A model generated the notes under the pieces. It ran no database searches and had not been told where the DNA came from. It worked only from the letters and a program-made list of their open reading frames with translations. 64,000 nt of DNA from Symbiodinium natans (taxonomy: Eukaryota; Sar; Dinophyceae; Suessiales; Symbiodiniaceae). The stretch's first letter is position 1; each line of letters starts with the position of its first letter. Shown here one piece after another: positions 32,231-44,289 of this stretch. The stretch lies in assembly GCA_905221605.1 (NCBI GenBank), contig CAJNDS010000290.1, forward strand, positions 1 through 64,000, written 5' to 3'. The translations under genes were made by a program, and so were the position numbers.

Positions 32231-32475
32231 TTTGATGCCGTGCTTGTGCCTCGGCTTCTTCAGACATGCAGTGCACCATGTGCAGCACCAGCGCGCCGTG
32301 GCTGCATGAGAACATGAAATTCACGGCCGCCCAGCGGCAAAGGATTGTTGCAATTTTCCCTCAAGCAATCGCCCCAATCATATATCAGGTGCGACTTCCT
32401 CGTCGGACAGATACGATTCCATGCAACGGCTGGATCTGACAAATCGCTTTGCAAAAACTGCTCTGGTGACCAGTC

Positions 32476-32557
32476 AACTTTCTCTGCAAAGAAGGGGCAT
32501 GTTCAAGAAGAATGCCAGCACTATGAAGGCAGCCGCCAAGAAGGCGAACATCACAAC
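32476..32557 (-). CDS. Single-helix transmembrane exon
   Basis: Begins right after a clean acceptor 'gatgacaacag'. Reads VVMFAFLAAAFIVLAFFLNM, one very hydrophobic helix, before a frame stop a few codons later, so a donor must lie near 32476-32490. It belongs to a multi-exon membrane protein whose other exons are not firmly placed. Confidence 0.5.
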
Positions 32558-33088
32558 CTGTTGTCATCAAGAGCTGCAGAATGTATCAAAGTCAGCTGCA
32601 TGAATTTTAGCCTTAAGATCACAAAATTGTGGTCAACCATGCCTGACTTCAGAACTTTAGCTGCCTATCAGTAAAGGGTTTCTCCAGTCGCATCCGAGTG
32701 GCAACTGTAACAAAGCCGGAGAAGACAGCCCAGGCCTCGCGCTGCCACTCAAGCAATCATCAAAGAGAGCTGCACCCACGTTGAACGCAAGGATTTGACC
32801 AACTCGCTGAGCAATTGTGTAGCCCTGGCAGACCCTTGAATTTCAACGTGCCAGCGCACGAATCACTTTCCGCATTGTGTTGCATCTCTCCAGCTTGCAG
32901 ATTACGACAGGCAGTGTGTGGTCTGGAGAGCTGATGCTGCATGATCGGTGGCTGCACGCGGCAGGGAAAGCAAAAGCCATGCGAGCAGTCAAAGTTATTT
33001 GCGAAACTTTGTGAACGATAAAAGATGGCTTGCCAGCATCACAATCATTGGCAAGACAAGGAAGGCAAGAGCTCGATGCTCTTTTCCC

Positions 33089-33696
33089 TCATGCGAAGTT
33101 GCGCTCGCTGTTCGGGACATTCCAGGCCAAGCACACATGAGTTTGCGAACGCTTCTCGGGAGGGCTTTCCGGTATCGAAATGCGCGTTGCGTTCAATCTG
33201 CTGGGTGACCGGGGTTTGCCCTTACTTCCGGCCAGTATACCCTGGCCACTACAAGCCACAGGACCACCAATGAAACTCCTTCTGACTGCCTCGGAACGCA
33301 CGTGCCCATGCCCGACTGCTGACAGGTTGCTTTGGGCCACCTTCGTTGGGTATAGTCTGGATTATGTCGCCGAACGGCCATCCTTGAGATACTGTGGTTC
33401 GGTGGTTCTGCCCTGGAAATCTGGCCCAGAATGTAGCCATGCAGCTTTCAGCAACGCGTGAGCATGCCGCAACTCAGCCAGGACTCTGTTTCGACTCCCA
33501 ACCTCACGTGATGCAATGTGAAAAGGACTGCGTGCTCGTTTGAACATTCGGCACGAGAGGGCAAGCATGGACAAATGTTCACAGTACAACTGGGCCACGC
33601 CCATCTCAGAACTGACAACAATGCATCCTGGAAGCCAATGAACTTGGCCTTCAGAAGAGCACGCCTCATGAAATGGCAGGCGATGCTGCTGCCCAT
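33089..33696 (-). CDS. Candidate exons, unidentified
   Basis: Overlapping minus-strand stretches: SSIACHFMRRALLKAKFIGF (about 33690-33600), then VLAELRHAHALLKAAWLHSG (about 33500-33370), then GGPVACSGQGILAGSKGKPR (about 33280-33180). Frame changes between them imply introns that were not resolved. No domain recognised. Confidence 0.35.
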
Positions 33697-34011
33697 GCCT
33701 ACCCAGCCTACGCCTTCGCTGCCTTAGCGTGCCCTATCAACTCCTGCTGGACAGTTTGCCTGATTCGGTGGTGAGAGTATTGGACTCAAGAATCATCACG
33801 CTCGACACAAACTAGTTTGGTTAGTAACGCCTGGATAGAAAATGTGTCTTTTTGGATTGTTCTATATTCTAGCTGACAGTAGAGCAGGAACCACAAAAAG
33901 CAAACCCCGGCATATTACTGAAACCTGGCAGAAATGCCAAGCAGGGCAGCTAGCCCAGCTACCCACTCCTCGACCAGCTGTTATGGGTTCAGTACACCGA
34001 AAGGAGCTCAC

Positions 34012-34129
34012 CCGACCGTGCATAGCGGCTTCGCGACACACCAAAGCAAACCAAAATGTGGCAAGCTTCTGCAGCTTCTCCCCCATCTCCCGCCGCTTCT
34101 CTTGTGGAACCTCTTCTACGCCTTCCAGC
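34012..34129 (-). CDS. Exon, unidentified
   Basis: Begins after acceptor 'cactgtgcag' and ends at CGG followed by donor gtgagc. Reads LEGVEEVPQEKRREMGEKLQ, then KLATFWFALVCREAAMHGR. Charged helix followed by a short hydrophobic segment. Both splice sites are strong, so this is probably a true internal exon of an unidentified gene. Confidence 0.5.
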
Positions 34130-34493
34130 CTGCACAGTGGAGTCAAAAAAAACACATGTCTCACATCAGGTTGTGCCGCACAATACGTGCAAGAAAGGAG
34201 CAAGCGAGCTGGCGAATGCATATCCTTCGTGGAACTACGATCACCTGGCGTGTTGAGTCTTGCATTTGCCTGTGTCCGTGTGCCGGGTCCAGCCGGCGGT
34301 GCTTTCGAGCATGCTGAATCCTGCTTCATCTCCTTACTTATCCTGCGCCCACCGCCACGGTGCAATACGTGCTGGCCGGACTGAGATCATGCATGGTCTT
34401 GGACACTTTGCGGAGGTGCAAGCTGCTATCCTGAGGCAGGGATTCCTGGCATGGACATTTTCAGACATGAAGACCTTCCCGCTTCCTTTGCAG

Positions 34494-34736
34494 TCAGGCG
34501 GCAATGGCATGGCCACTGATGTCTTCTAAGGGGCTCGTTCGTGCCCGTGACGGTTGGAAAGGCTGCGTCTGTGATTGTTCATCGGCCACCCGGCCATCAT
34601 AGTTACCCTCTTCGGCCAACGCTTGCGCCGGCACAGAGCTGCTAGCTTCGTTTGTCGCTGGCATGTTGCTCTCTGGAGCTTCGTTCGTCGCTGGCATGTT
34701 GCTGTCTGGCGTGCAGCCCACGACCTCGCTTCGCAT
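34494..34736 (-). CDS. Candidate exon with duplicated 30-bp unit
   Basis: Minus-strand stretch SNMPATNEAPESNMPATNEA, then SSSVPAQALAEEGNYDGRVA and RTSPLEDISGHAIAA. The peptide SNMPATNEA occurs twice because of a 30-bp tandem duplication at about 34644-34706. Acidic and disordered in character. No domain. Confidence 0.45.
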   Translation of the reverse strand: MRSEVVGCTPDSNMPATNEAPESNMPATNEASSSVPAQALAEEGNYDGRVADEQSQTQPFQPSRARTSPLEDISGHAIAA

Positions 34737-34922
34737 GCTTGGCTTATTCCGGCCGACAGGCTACCCATTTAATGCAACCTAATTCAGCTACGCAGCTCGG
34801 TTTGTAGCGTTCCCATGAATTCCTCCGCTCCTCAACACTGATCGGCGAGAGCCAGCAACCTCAAGTCTTTGGGTGCTCCAGCCCATCAAAGATAGGGACC
34901 TGCTAGCCCTACACTACTATAG

Positions 34923-35637
34923 TTACTGTAGCAACACTCTGATTCTGATGGCTTCGTTGCCGATCTGGTCCTGGAACTCTACACCATCAGGGCGATGACA
35001 GCGTGTGCAACTATACCACAGTGACACAAACAGAATAGCACCAGGCCGCACACACAAACATAGACCCTTCCAAGGCCCCCAAGCAACTGCACTCAAGCAT
35101 ATTGCCCAGCAAAGAATCAAGAATTGCAAGATATACCACCTGCAGTGGCACACGTGGCCGGAGAAATCTCACACCCGCGCAGCTCATTCTTGCTCGGACA
35201 GTCACAAGATGTCGTAAGTGCTCCACAGAACTCCTTCATATCCGCCCATCTGCGGGCGGGCTCCGCAGATCCAAAATGCCAAGCACACGGCCGTGAGAAC
35301 CCAAAGGCTGCGAGCGAAAACATTTGTCCAGGCGAAGACATAGCCTACCTGAACGAGTAAAGGCTTTGATTGGCATGCCATGAACAAACGCGGTATCTCA
35401 GTATCTCATCTGCATCTTGCTGACCTCGCGTCCATAGTGATCGAGCAAGCATTCTTCCAGAACGGTTCCGCCTGCACGAGCTGAGGAAAAAAAGGTACAA
35501 GTAGGGAGAGCTTGTGCTTGGGACTATCGGCCTGGAGGCTGAATTATTCTCAATGCCCACAAGACCTTCCTCCACCAAGGCGCATCATTCCCCGCATACC
35601 TCAGAAACTTCTCACAAAGAATCGCAGCACCCAAAAT
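34923..35637 (-). CDS. Multi-pass membrane protein, C-terminal four exons
   Basis: Exons 35637-35600, 35480-35425, 35344-35206 and 35139-34923, the last ending in TAA. Donors GTATGC, GTCAGC and GTGACT, and acceptors tgcttcag, ttttcctcag, aggtag and cactgcag, are all standard, and every join keeps phase (AG|C, G|GC, TT|G). The product reads ILGAAILCEKFL, SRSLWTRGYVFAWTNVF-like text, WVLTAVCLAFWICG, WYILQFLILCWAICLSAVAW and AILFVSLWYSCTRCH, giving about three to four membrane helices, then a polar tail EFQDQIGNEAIRIRVLLQ. No family recognised. Upstream exons are probably present beyond 35.7 kb (36397-36675 is a candidate). Confidence 0.65.
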
Positions 35638-36396
35638 CTGAAGCACAACCATGCAGAATGAGTCACTGTCACATCACCCCAGCAACACCCCTTCCTACTC
35701 TGCCGCCATTTCTGCCAGGGATTCTGCCTCCTCTTGTTTCAAGCAGACTGCTACTGATTTTGGCATGAAACCAGTATGCATGGTAATAAGCCTTGCACTT
35801 TTGCCATAGATTATCATAGATTTCAAGTTCGTGAAGCCTCGGTCTGAGAAATCACAGCTCTCCCTTAAGGACGCCTTCGCTGCCTTCGACTCTAAGACTC
35901 TAAGACACGAGGCTCACACAGGGCGATGGCAGAGGCGATGTCCTTGTCATGCAACGGCCATAGGAAAGGGCCAGAATCTGGAGGATGAAGCTTGGCTGTT
36001 GCCGCTGTCACCATCCTTAATAAAAACCTACCTCTTCAGTGACTCTTCAGAGCAGGACTGTGCGATGCTACGATTGTTTGTAAGCGACTGAAATTCTGAC
36101 TTCCGCAAAGACTGAGTTAAGCCAAGCAGACGATGCGAAGAGCTCCAAAGTAATCGCAGGCGGATCGTTTGTTGGATTTTCACCAGCCCACCTGCGCTGT
36201 CTGGCATGAGGGGAGATCCACGCATGCTGCTTCTTGCTTCTTGCCCGACCTCAAGATCCACAAGCACACCTCTTGGCCACAGTACAGGGTCTCTGCAAAA
36301 GCCTCAATCCTCAGCTGATTGAAATTCGCCAAACGACACTGGGCAGCTCTGACACATGTGCGAAGTCTGCACGGATATGTGCCGGAGTTCAGCAGG

Positions 36397-36675
36397 TTAG
36401 CCGAGGTTCAAAACTCCGCGTTCTGACAGTGAGTCCAAGGCCATTAAGGCTTCATCGGAAGCGGCAGTGGGTAGCAGCAATGCAAGCAACGGAGGCTGCT
36501 TCCACTCCTCTGTGAGGCGCTGGCAAATCTTCTCCACCTGCCAAGGAACGACCGAGCCCGGACAAGACATGTGTGCCAACGCAGCGCCTCGTTCCACTTC
36601 CACCTGGCTTTCAAGGCCAAATATGCCACTTTCCTCTGGATGGCGCTGACCCTGACTTTTCGAGCCCTGGGCCAC
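36397..36675 (-). CDS. Candidate exon, unidentified
   Basis: Minus-strand stretch SGIFGLESQVEVERGAALAH, then VVPWQVEKICQRLTEEWKQP and LLALLLPTAASDEALMALDS. Good coding texture with a helical Leu/Ala-rich end. May be an upstream exon of the membrane protein ending at 34923. Confidence 0.4.
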   Translation of the reverse strand: MAQGSKSQGQRHPEESGIFGLESQVEVERGAALAHMSCPGSVVPWQVEKICQRLTEEWKQPPLLALLLPTAASDEALMALDSLSERGVLNLG

Positions 36676-37431
36676 AGCAAGTTAGCGAATCTAGAAAATC
36701 TTGAAATCTTGCAACATGAGGCTCCTCGAAGCAACTCAGCCTCTGGCCATGCCCAGTGCTTATTTATCTTGCGCGAGCCATGTGAGCCTTTGGTGCCTGC
36801 TTGTCGGGTCACCGGCTGTAGCTTTTTGAGCTCTTTTGGCTCAGGAGACATAACCTACAAAGCAGCATTCTTGCTGCTGATCTGGAGCCACAAATGCATT
36901 GCCAGTTGTAAGCACGTTCGCGTGCTTGGATTCTGGAGGACACTTTTTTGAACTCATAGACGTATGCAAATGCAGCACCTCATGATGAGAACAACCTTTC
37001 CATCCTTGCAACTATTAACTTCCACCCGCTTGCTACAGGTAAGGCAAATACGGTCACCGCTGCTGAAGCACCGTTTTGTGAGCAGGCGTCATTTCATCCG
37101 CGCGCCTCGACTGCTTTTCAGTTAAGGCAACCGTCTGAGTCCTCGTGTCAGAGACTTTTTAGTCTGCCATGGGCTTCCTGGCCTGGACTCTCAAGCCATA
37201 TGCTGCACTCACGCTTACTGGGCTTTTTAGTCCAGTTCGGATCCCACGGACAGAAATGTGCAGCTTCACTGCGCGCTTATCTAGCATCTAGCCTTATTCT
37301 TTTACACATGCAGCCGCCGCCACCAACCACAACCACCACCTGCACAAACAGCAGCCGGAAGCCGCACCAAAACAAGCAGGACGACCGGAAACTTGAGAGG
37401 ATGCTGGCTGCAACTCTGCAAGGTTGCACAA

Positions 37432-38877
37432 TCAGCACAAAGCTGCGCGGCGTCTGGACATGGACGGCTTCAAGCTCGCACTCGCAGCTGGCGCCAGATA
37501 CGTTGCAGGAGTCTGCGGAGGCTGCGGTGACAGGAGCTTCGGGCCAGCCCAGAGCTGGTGCGCAACGGGCGCAGCGACAGGTTCAGCCGCCGCAAAGGGC
37601 CGTGAAGGCGGGCGTGAAGGCTGTGCAGGCGGTGAAGGCGTTGAAGGCTGGCGCGCCGACTGTGGTTGGAGCCCATGAGTGACGTGCACAGCTTGCGCAG
37701 CTGGGCGGCTCGCTCTTGCTAGGTCCGTTTCCGTCTTCGTCTCCGGGCGCCAAACTTCCACATGAAGTGGCCTCATCACAGCTCTGTGGGCGCTCAGCGC
37801 TTTTGCAAGCTCCTGCGAGAGCTGGTGGTCATTCAAGATCGTCACCCCATTCACCTGCAGGATGTGATCACCAACAGCCCAGCCAGCCCGATCGGCTGTC
37901 TCTGCATCCGTGATTCCTGCTATAGTCAAGCCTTGGAGTGAAACACCCAAGCCTCCATCATGAGCTAACTGTGTCATGGACACGGAAATTCGACCCCCAG
38001 ATGGCCACATGCCTCGATTTAAGGAACCTTCGATGTTGGAAATCTTCCGCTGGAGACCCTGAAGTCGTTGCTCTGCCTTCTGAACTTCTTCCACGATGTT
38101 CCCAGAACGCAACGCAGACAGAACCTGAGGGCTTGCTCCCTCTGATTGCATGTGCCCCGATTGCCCTTGCCGGAACTCATCATTGGTCGGCCACCAGTGA
38201 CGTTTCACTCCATCTAAGGGGTTCCACTTCTGTGTCTCCAAGCTTTCCCGAATTGGTTCGCTCCCTGGAAGATACGGTGAACCTACTAGGCCTGCTCGGC
38301 CCACTTGCTCAGTTGCCATATCCATTAAGGAGAAAGAAAAGCGGCGCTCCAGCGGCCGTATGGGACTACTCTGACTGAAGCCTGCGGTGCTTGCTCCAGC
38401 ATCCATGCCAGGTTCAGCTGGGGATCCGCGCCTGCATCCGCAATGTCGGCAAAACAACGAGTCCCAAAGCTCGAAGGCTTTGCCGCATTTCCAACAAAGC
38501 TCCTCTGCTGCTTTCAAGTCGGGTGGCACTTCAGCCTTTGCAGAAGTTGAGGTCAATTCTTCCGGCCAAGGCCCCACTCCTGCCCCAGCATCCACGTCAG
38601 TCTTGCTGAAGGTGTGCGACTCAGGTGGATCATCACTGAAACTCACCCTCCGACGAAGGGTCCTGCTTTCAGCCTCAGGCTGCGTGCTTCTCGCACCAAG
38701 CCCTGGATCCACCGAGAAATCGTCAAAGCCAACCTGTCTCTGAGCTTCGTCCGTCCACCCGCTTGCCAAATCCTCCCCCTCGTCAGGTCCTTTGTTTTTC
38801 TTCTTTTTCTTTTTCTTCTGCGGTTTGCTGAAGGTGTTCCATGGGTCTTCCTCAGGCTGTGCAAAATCAAAATCCAT
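37432..38877 (-). CDS. Zinc-ribbon plus PDZ domain protein, intronless
   Basis: 481 codons in one frame. The N-terminus MDFDFAQPEEDPWNTF is followed by a run of eight Lys. Near residues 125-150, CWKCGKAFELWDSLFCRHCG has two CxxC pairs, a zinc-ribbon-like knuckle. A short coiled coil precedes the PDZ domain (EEVQKAEQRLQGLQRKISNI). The PDZ domain covers about 290-375: ISVSMTQLAHDGGLGVSLQG with GLGVSL as the peptide-binding loop, then AGWAVGDHILQVNGVTILND and VMRPLHVEVWRP. PDZ domains bind C-terminal peptides, so a scaffold role is likely. The C-terminal 100 residues are Pro/Ala/Gln-rich. The start is supported by the open frame to the first ATG. The last codons (SRRRAALC) might be intron read-through. 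Confidence 0.75.
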   Translation of the reverse strand: MDFDFAQPEEDPWNTFSKPQKKKKKKKNKGPDEGEDLASGWTDEAQRQVGFDDFSVDPGLGARSTQPEAESRTLRRRVSFSDDPPESHTFSKTDVDAGAGVGPWPEELTSTSAKAEVPPDLKAAEELCWKCGKAFELWDSLFCRHCGCRRGSPAEPGMDAGASTAGFSQSSPIRPLERRFSFSLMDMATEQVGRAGLVGSPYLPGSEPIRESLETQKWNPLDGVKRHWWPTNDEFRQGQSGHMQSEGASPQVLSALRSGNIVEEVQKAEQRLQGLQRKISNIEGSLNRGMWPSGGRISVSMTQLAHDGGLGVSLQGLTIAGITDAETADRAGWAVGDHILQVNGVTILNDHQLSQELAKALSAHRAVMRPLHVEVWRPETKTETDLARASRPAAQAVHVTHGLQPQSARQPSTPSPPAQPSRPPSRPFAAAEPVAAPVAHQLWAGPKLLSPQPPQTPATYLAPAASASLKPSMSRRRAALC

Positions 38878-38899
38878 TCGGCAAGGCCCTCTTTTGAAT

Positions 38900-40255
38900 C
38901 TGGGGCAGCCAAAACAGAAGCAACCCTGTCAAGAGCGGCCTGTTTGATGGATCTAGACGGCTCGATGGTGCCTGCTGCAGCCTGGTTCCTTGACGTTCTT
39001 CAATCTTACTGCTGAGTTCCAAGGTTGTCTGCGGTTGCCTGACCATGCGAATTTCAAACTCATGCTTGAGCAGGTCGAGCACCTGAGCATGGCGCCCAAC
39101 AGCAATTCAGACCTTCGTGTGGACGAGCTAAAGTAATCAACAGCCAATACCTGCAGGACGGGCAGGATTGAGCGCGTTTGTTGTGCCTCAGCGAATGAAT
39201 CGAAAATCGTGTGGTCCTACCGCAGCGGTCACGCCTTGCACCTCAAATGGAATCGCAATTTTTGAAATGGAAGCTGGAGTTGACAAAGGGTAGCCGACCC
39301 TAGATGACCCTAGGCTTCCATATCCTGCTTGTCGCCAGTTGCCCTGCTACCACTGCAATTGGCAGCAACATATCTCGAACTCCGTGTGCCTGAGCCCAGG
39401 CATTCGCATGCCCCACTTTCTGTTCGATCCGCAAATGTCACTTTCCTGTTCAAAGCCCAAAGCCACTCAGACTATCGACCACAAAAGCAAATGCTAACAT
39501 TTCCGGGCTTCAGAATCACAAAGATCCCCAGACTTCCAAGCAGACTGAACCGTCTCGTAGCATGCCCCGACCGAGCCACATTTCGTCGTGACAAGCAACT
39601 GGGACATTCTCATGGGGCAATCGTTTTAACTTTGCCTCTTACACGCAAGAATTCCAGCACTGCAACAGCAAGTTGCTAGCGAATTGGGCATGCAGCTGCG
39701 AATTTCAAGTCGACCAGCAACTGGGCACGCAACTCAGAAAGCCGACTAATTACTGTACAACTGGGCGTGACTTTGCATAACTCAAAAAAGTGGCCCTGAG
39801 CAGACGATTTGACAGCGATGGGCTGTTCACATCGTCTTTTGATGGCGTTTCGCCTAAAGGGGCATTGGTTTGCTGGGCTGCTGCTTCTCAACTGCCACCT
39901 GCCGCAGCAAAGAGCGACGGTGGGAGCGAGAGAGACTGGGAGAGGGAGAAGGAGAGGCAGAGAGGCAGAGAGGCAGAGAGGCAGAGAGGCAGAGAAGCAG
40001 AGGAAGAGGAAGAAGAGGAAGAGGGAAAAGAAGAGAGCCAGGAGGGGACGACGCCTCGCTTTGGTTCGAGCGCATGTCTGAAGTGATGATTGCAAGCTTC
40101 TAAAGCTTCCCGCAACACCATGCACTGATGCTCTCCTCGGGTCTATCACAAAGGGAAACCAGGAGATTCAGTAGATGCTATGCGCCCGAAGCTGATTCAA
40201 CAAAGAAAGGTTCGCGACCCAACTCAGTCTGTGCCAAGCAGCTGTGCTGTAGCTT
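38900..40255. other. Spacer with purine-rich repeat
   Basis: No gene supported. The 8-bp 'agaggcag' repeat and adjoining GA-rich DNA (39915-40045) generate open frames on both strands that are artefacts. Confidence 0.5.
39952..40045. repeat. 8-bp 'agaggcag' repeat and GAA/GA-rich tail
   Basis: Five to six tandem copies of agaggcag, followed by 'aggaagaggaagaagagg'. Purine on the plus strand. Confidence 0.85.
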
Positions 40256-40260
40256 CTGTG

Positions 40261-40884
40261 TCAAAGCTTCTGCTCTCCTCTGTAGGTCTTCGACTGGCAA
40301 CTTTGCAACGTCGTCCCGCATCCGGTCCCATGCTGGACTTGCTGCATCAAGGTCCTCACATCATTGCGGCGCTCATTCAATGTTGAGTCACGACAACATG
40401 CACAACAACCCTCTGTCGTGACGCTTGGATCAGCCCACGTGTCCTTCAGCAGGCTTGAGTTTTCCAGCGGGGAAGACACAGACGACAAGGAGTTGCAAGG
40501 CGTATGCTGCAAGCGATGGCGGCCACCAACGCTTCCCTCACTGCACAGGTTCTCCTGAGCAGAAGACGGCGACTGCGTCGACGACAGCTGCAAGCTGCTG
40601 TGCTCGCTTCCTTTGAGACTTGAAGCCTGCTGCCCATCGGAATGCCGCCAACATGACGCCACCCGCACTTCAAGCTTGCGCAGGCAATGAGTTTGTGAGC
40701 CAACTGCGCCAACTGCCGCCTCGCCCTGTATCGCAAGAGCGCTTATACAAGCAGGCAAATTTCGACTCCTGGACCACAGCACCTCATCTTCCAGTGAACC
40801 CACAGCGATGTCGTCACGCAATCGTCGCTCATCCGACAACTTCCGTTCACATGTGGTCTGAGTGCCCGCATCGATTCTGCACAC
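40261..40884 (-). CDS. Candidate coding exon, unidentified
   Basis: 207-codon open minus-strand frame with protein-like text: GTQTTCERKLSDERRLRDDI, SLEDEVLWSRSRNLPACISA, GSEHSSLQLSSTQSPSSAQE and STLNERRNDVRTLMQQVQHG. Ser-rich and probably disordered. Introns may interrupt it. No domain recognised. Confidence 0.4.
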   Translation of the reverse strand: MCRIDAGTQTTCERKLSDERRLRDDIAVGSLEDEVLWSRSRNLPACISALAIQGEAAVGAVGSQTHCLRKLEVRVASCWRHSDGQQASSLKGSEHSSLQLSSTQSPSSAQENLCSEGSVGGRHRLQHTPCNSLSSVSSPLENSSLLKDTWADPSVTTEGCCACCRDSTLNERRNDVRTLMQQVQHGTGCGTTLQSCQSKTYRGEQKL

Positions 40885-41079
40885 CTGGGCGGCTCAACAG
40901 CTGCTTCCTAAGCACAACACGCTTGCAAGTCAAAAATGAGCCACACAAGGCCGCGAAGCCTGAAGCACCGACCAGTCCTGCGACTCACCACCTCGGAATG
41001 AGCCGTCGTAAGAACATACAAATGTACTTGTACATGCGCATGTGCCTACACATGCAAGCGCGTATTCCTGCATAGTTGT

Positions 41080-41190
41080 ATGTCGCATATACGTACACAC
41101 ACACGTATGAATATATGCACAGATATATAGATATATACATATATACATATATATATATATGCATAAATATATGCACACACGTGTGTGCGG
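41080..41190. repeat. TA/CA dinucleotide-rich tract
   Basis: Mixture of 'cacacacacgtatg', 'atatatagatatatacatat' and 'atatatgcacacac'. Simple sequence. No gene. Confidence 0.85.
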
Positions 41191-41432
41191 TTGTAAACCT
41201 GCACATAAAACAGCACATCTGTTCATCTGTCTGTCAAGCCGTTTCGCATCGAACTATCTGACGCCACCAGGCGATGAGGCATATCCGTAGTTCAAGCGCC
41301 TTGCAGCCCCACCCCCAATCTAAGCAATTTGATACTCGGCCGTGCTGCCCAGGAACCGGCTTTCCACTCAGAGGATTCTCGTGTGCAAGAAGGACTGTGC
41401 AAAGGTGCAACTTGTTTAACAAGAACCCTCAG

Positions 41433-41575
41433 GCATGTGTGTGTGTGTGTGCGTGTGTGTGAGTGTGTGTGGGTGTGTGTTTTTGCGAAATGCGATTTGG
41501 ACTGGCAAAAACTGCTTGCTGTGTGTGTGTGTGTGTGTGCGTGGGTCGGTGGAAGAGTGTGTGTGTGTGTGTAGT
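41433..41575. repeat. GT microsatellite
   Basis: Three (GT)n stretches (41434-41484, 41519-41540, 41556-41573) separated by short unique DNA. Confidence 0.9.
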
Positions 41576-41599
41576 TCTACAGTGACCCTCCACCCTCCA

Positions 41600-43480
41600 C
41601 CCCCCTGTCTTGCGTTCGCTGCGGTAGTTGCGACATGCTGCGGCTGAGGCCAGCTCCTGGAGAGTATGAGCCTGGAACTGGACTTTGCCGCACCGGCGAA
41701 CAGAGCGCGTCATCAGTTTCTACATCCAGCACCTCAAGCAAAGCACAGCTTCGTCGAAAGCTATGGGCTCTGCAAACTAATTCCGGCTTTGGGGGACAGG
41801 ATTACGATGTGGCTCTCATCTTTGCGGTGTCAAGGCGGACCCTATAAGTCTCGAGCAGATGTAGTGCAGTCCCTCAGCTTGGAAACATGGCTGCATTAGT
41901 GCGCACAAGTTTGTCAAGAATACAGCGAGTCGCCAAGTTCAGCCTGGCTTCTGCGTCAGTCTGCGAGCATCCTCTGCCAGCTTGCGCAGCTGTTCCTGCT
42001 TCTGCTGCGGCCGTGCAGGCCGCGCCTCAATGATGTAACCGTGGCAGCACGAGGCCGAGCACCCTATGGACGTGCAAAGAATAAAGCCAAGCCGTCTGCC
42101 TCATTGCAAGAGAGACTGAGAGGCTCCTGCCAGTTTACCAAGCATTGCACACATGTGGCGCATGCGCAAGGCAAGTGGTTTTGAGGTACGGTGTACGGAC
42201 GGTGTACGGACTTCAATTTCTCGGGGAAGTTTCTTGACATCGTTGCCTTGTGGGATCCTGCCGGTAGGCCGTACACTGACTGGAATTTTTCGGCAATGTC
42301 CGGTAGGAGTATCCATCTCATGCAGCAATCGCCTCCCCTTCATCCTAAATCCCCCCTCCTCACCCTCCCCCCAAAACAGGCAAAATCGGGCTGGTCCAAA
42401 TAATCAAATCAAGGATGCTGAGCTGGGTTTCGGAATTTCGGAAGGGATACGGTCGACAAATGACAAAAATCCTTGTGAGGTCTCTCGCCTTTTGGGGAGG
42501 ATTCTATCTGCACCTTGCTTCTTGTTCCACTGACCAAGCATTGTCAGCTACCCGATCGAATCGAGCGCGCAAACGCGGTGACTGGCCGTGGGGTCCTTAT
42601 CGGTTGGGGCCGTGGATGCGGATGACACACCTGATCCAGTAGCTTGTTCTGCTGCTCTCCATGCGACAATTCCGCACATACGTCGCGACAAATCAGGGGC
42701 AAGCGAGCTCCATGGCTTGGGCTGTCGCCTCGGCTGTCGGCTCAGATCATGTACAGTACTGCTTCTTTTTTGTGTTAATCGCTCGGGCTCTTTCTCTCTT
42801 CTCCTTTCTTTGGGGCAGGCGGATGGCAGCCCTTGAGGAGCTCAGGCTGGATAGGAATCTGTGGGGCCAAAACTCCAGCAAGGCTCGCCAGGGTCGGCAA
42901 AAAAATGGCCTTGCTTGGGCCCTCGCAGAAGACTTACCAAGGAGTAAACTCTCTCTTACACTGGCTGATTCTGATTCGAAAGCGATGGCTCATACGCAAA
43001 ACGGCCAAAATGCAGAGGCTTCAGCCTCTGCCTGAAACAGAAAGCATTGGCACCGGCAACAGAAGGTGACGAAAGTAGCAATAGAGCCCGGCAGGTACGG
43101 ATCTTTCGGCCTGAAGATAGGTTTGATTTACACATTCTTCTTTCCTTCCTCTGCACATGACCCACCCCGAAGGGAGGCCGCCCCTAGGGGCGTGCTCAAC
43201 AGATCTGTGTGTGAGAACATTCCCCCCCCCCCCCCTGGTGTGTTTTGGGGAAAGGATGAAAACAGGGAGGAACGTGGGCATCAGTCAGGCACTGAAGAGT
43301 CAATGGGGTCAGACCAAAACGGGACAGTGTGTGGTTCCTCCCGACACTAGATCTCCAGGAAAAACGCGCAACAACTCGAACGTGCTTCGGGGGGAAACAA
43401 CGACTTCTTAACGCTTGGTACACGAAGCACGTGCAGGGTAGGCCACATGCTCCAAGGTGAAAATTTACTAGCGACATAGA
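41600..43480. other. Spacer, no gene recognised
   Basis: Frames below 130 codons on either strand without splice context or domain. A poly-C run lies near 43220-43236. Confidence 0.4.
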
Positions 43481-43506
43481 ACTTCCACTTCACTTTCCTC
43501 AGAGCA

Positions 43507-44287
<781 letters not shown>

Positions 44288-44289
44288 CT

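Noticed and set aside
32421-32603. Plus-strand frame of 60 codons with basic, mitochondrial-targeting-like text
   Set aside because: It is the complement of the transmembrane exon at 32476-32557, which has a proper acceptor and membrane helix.
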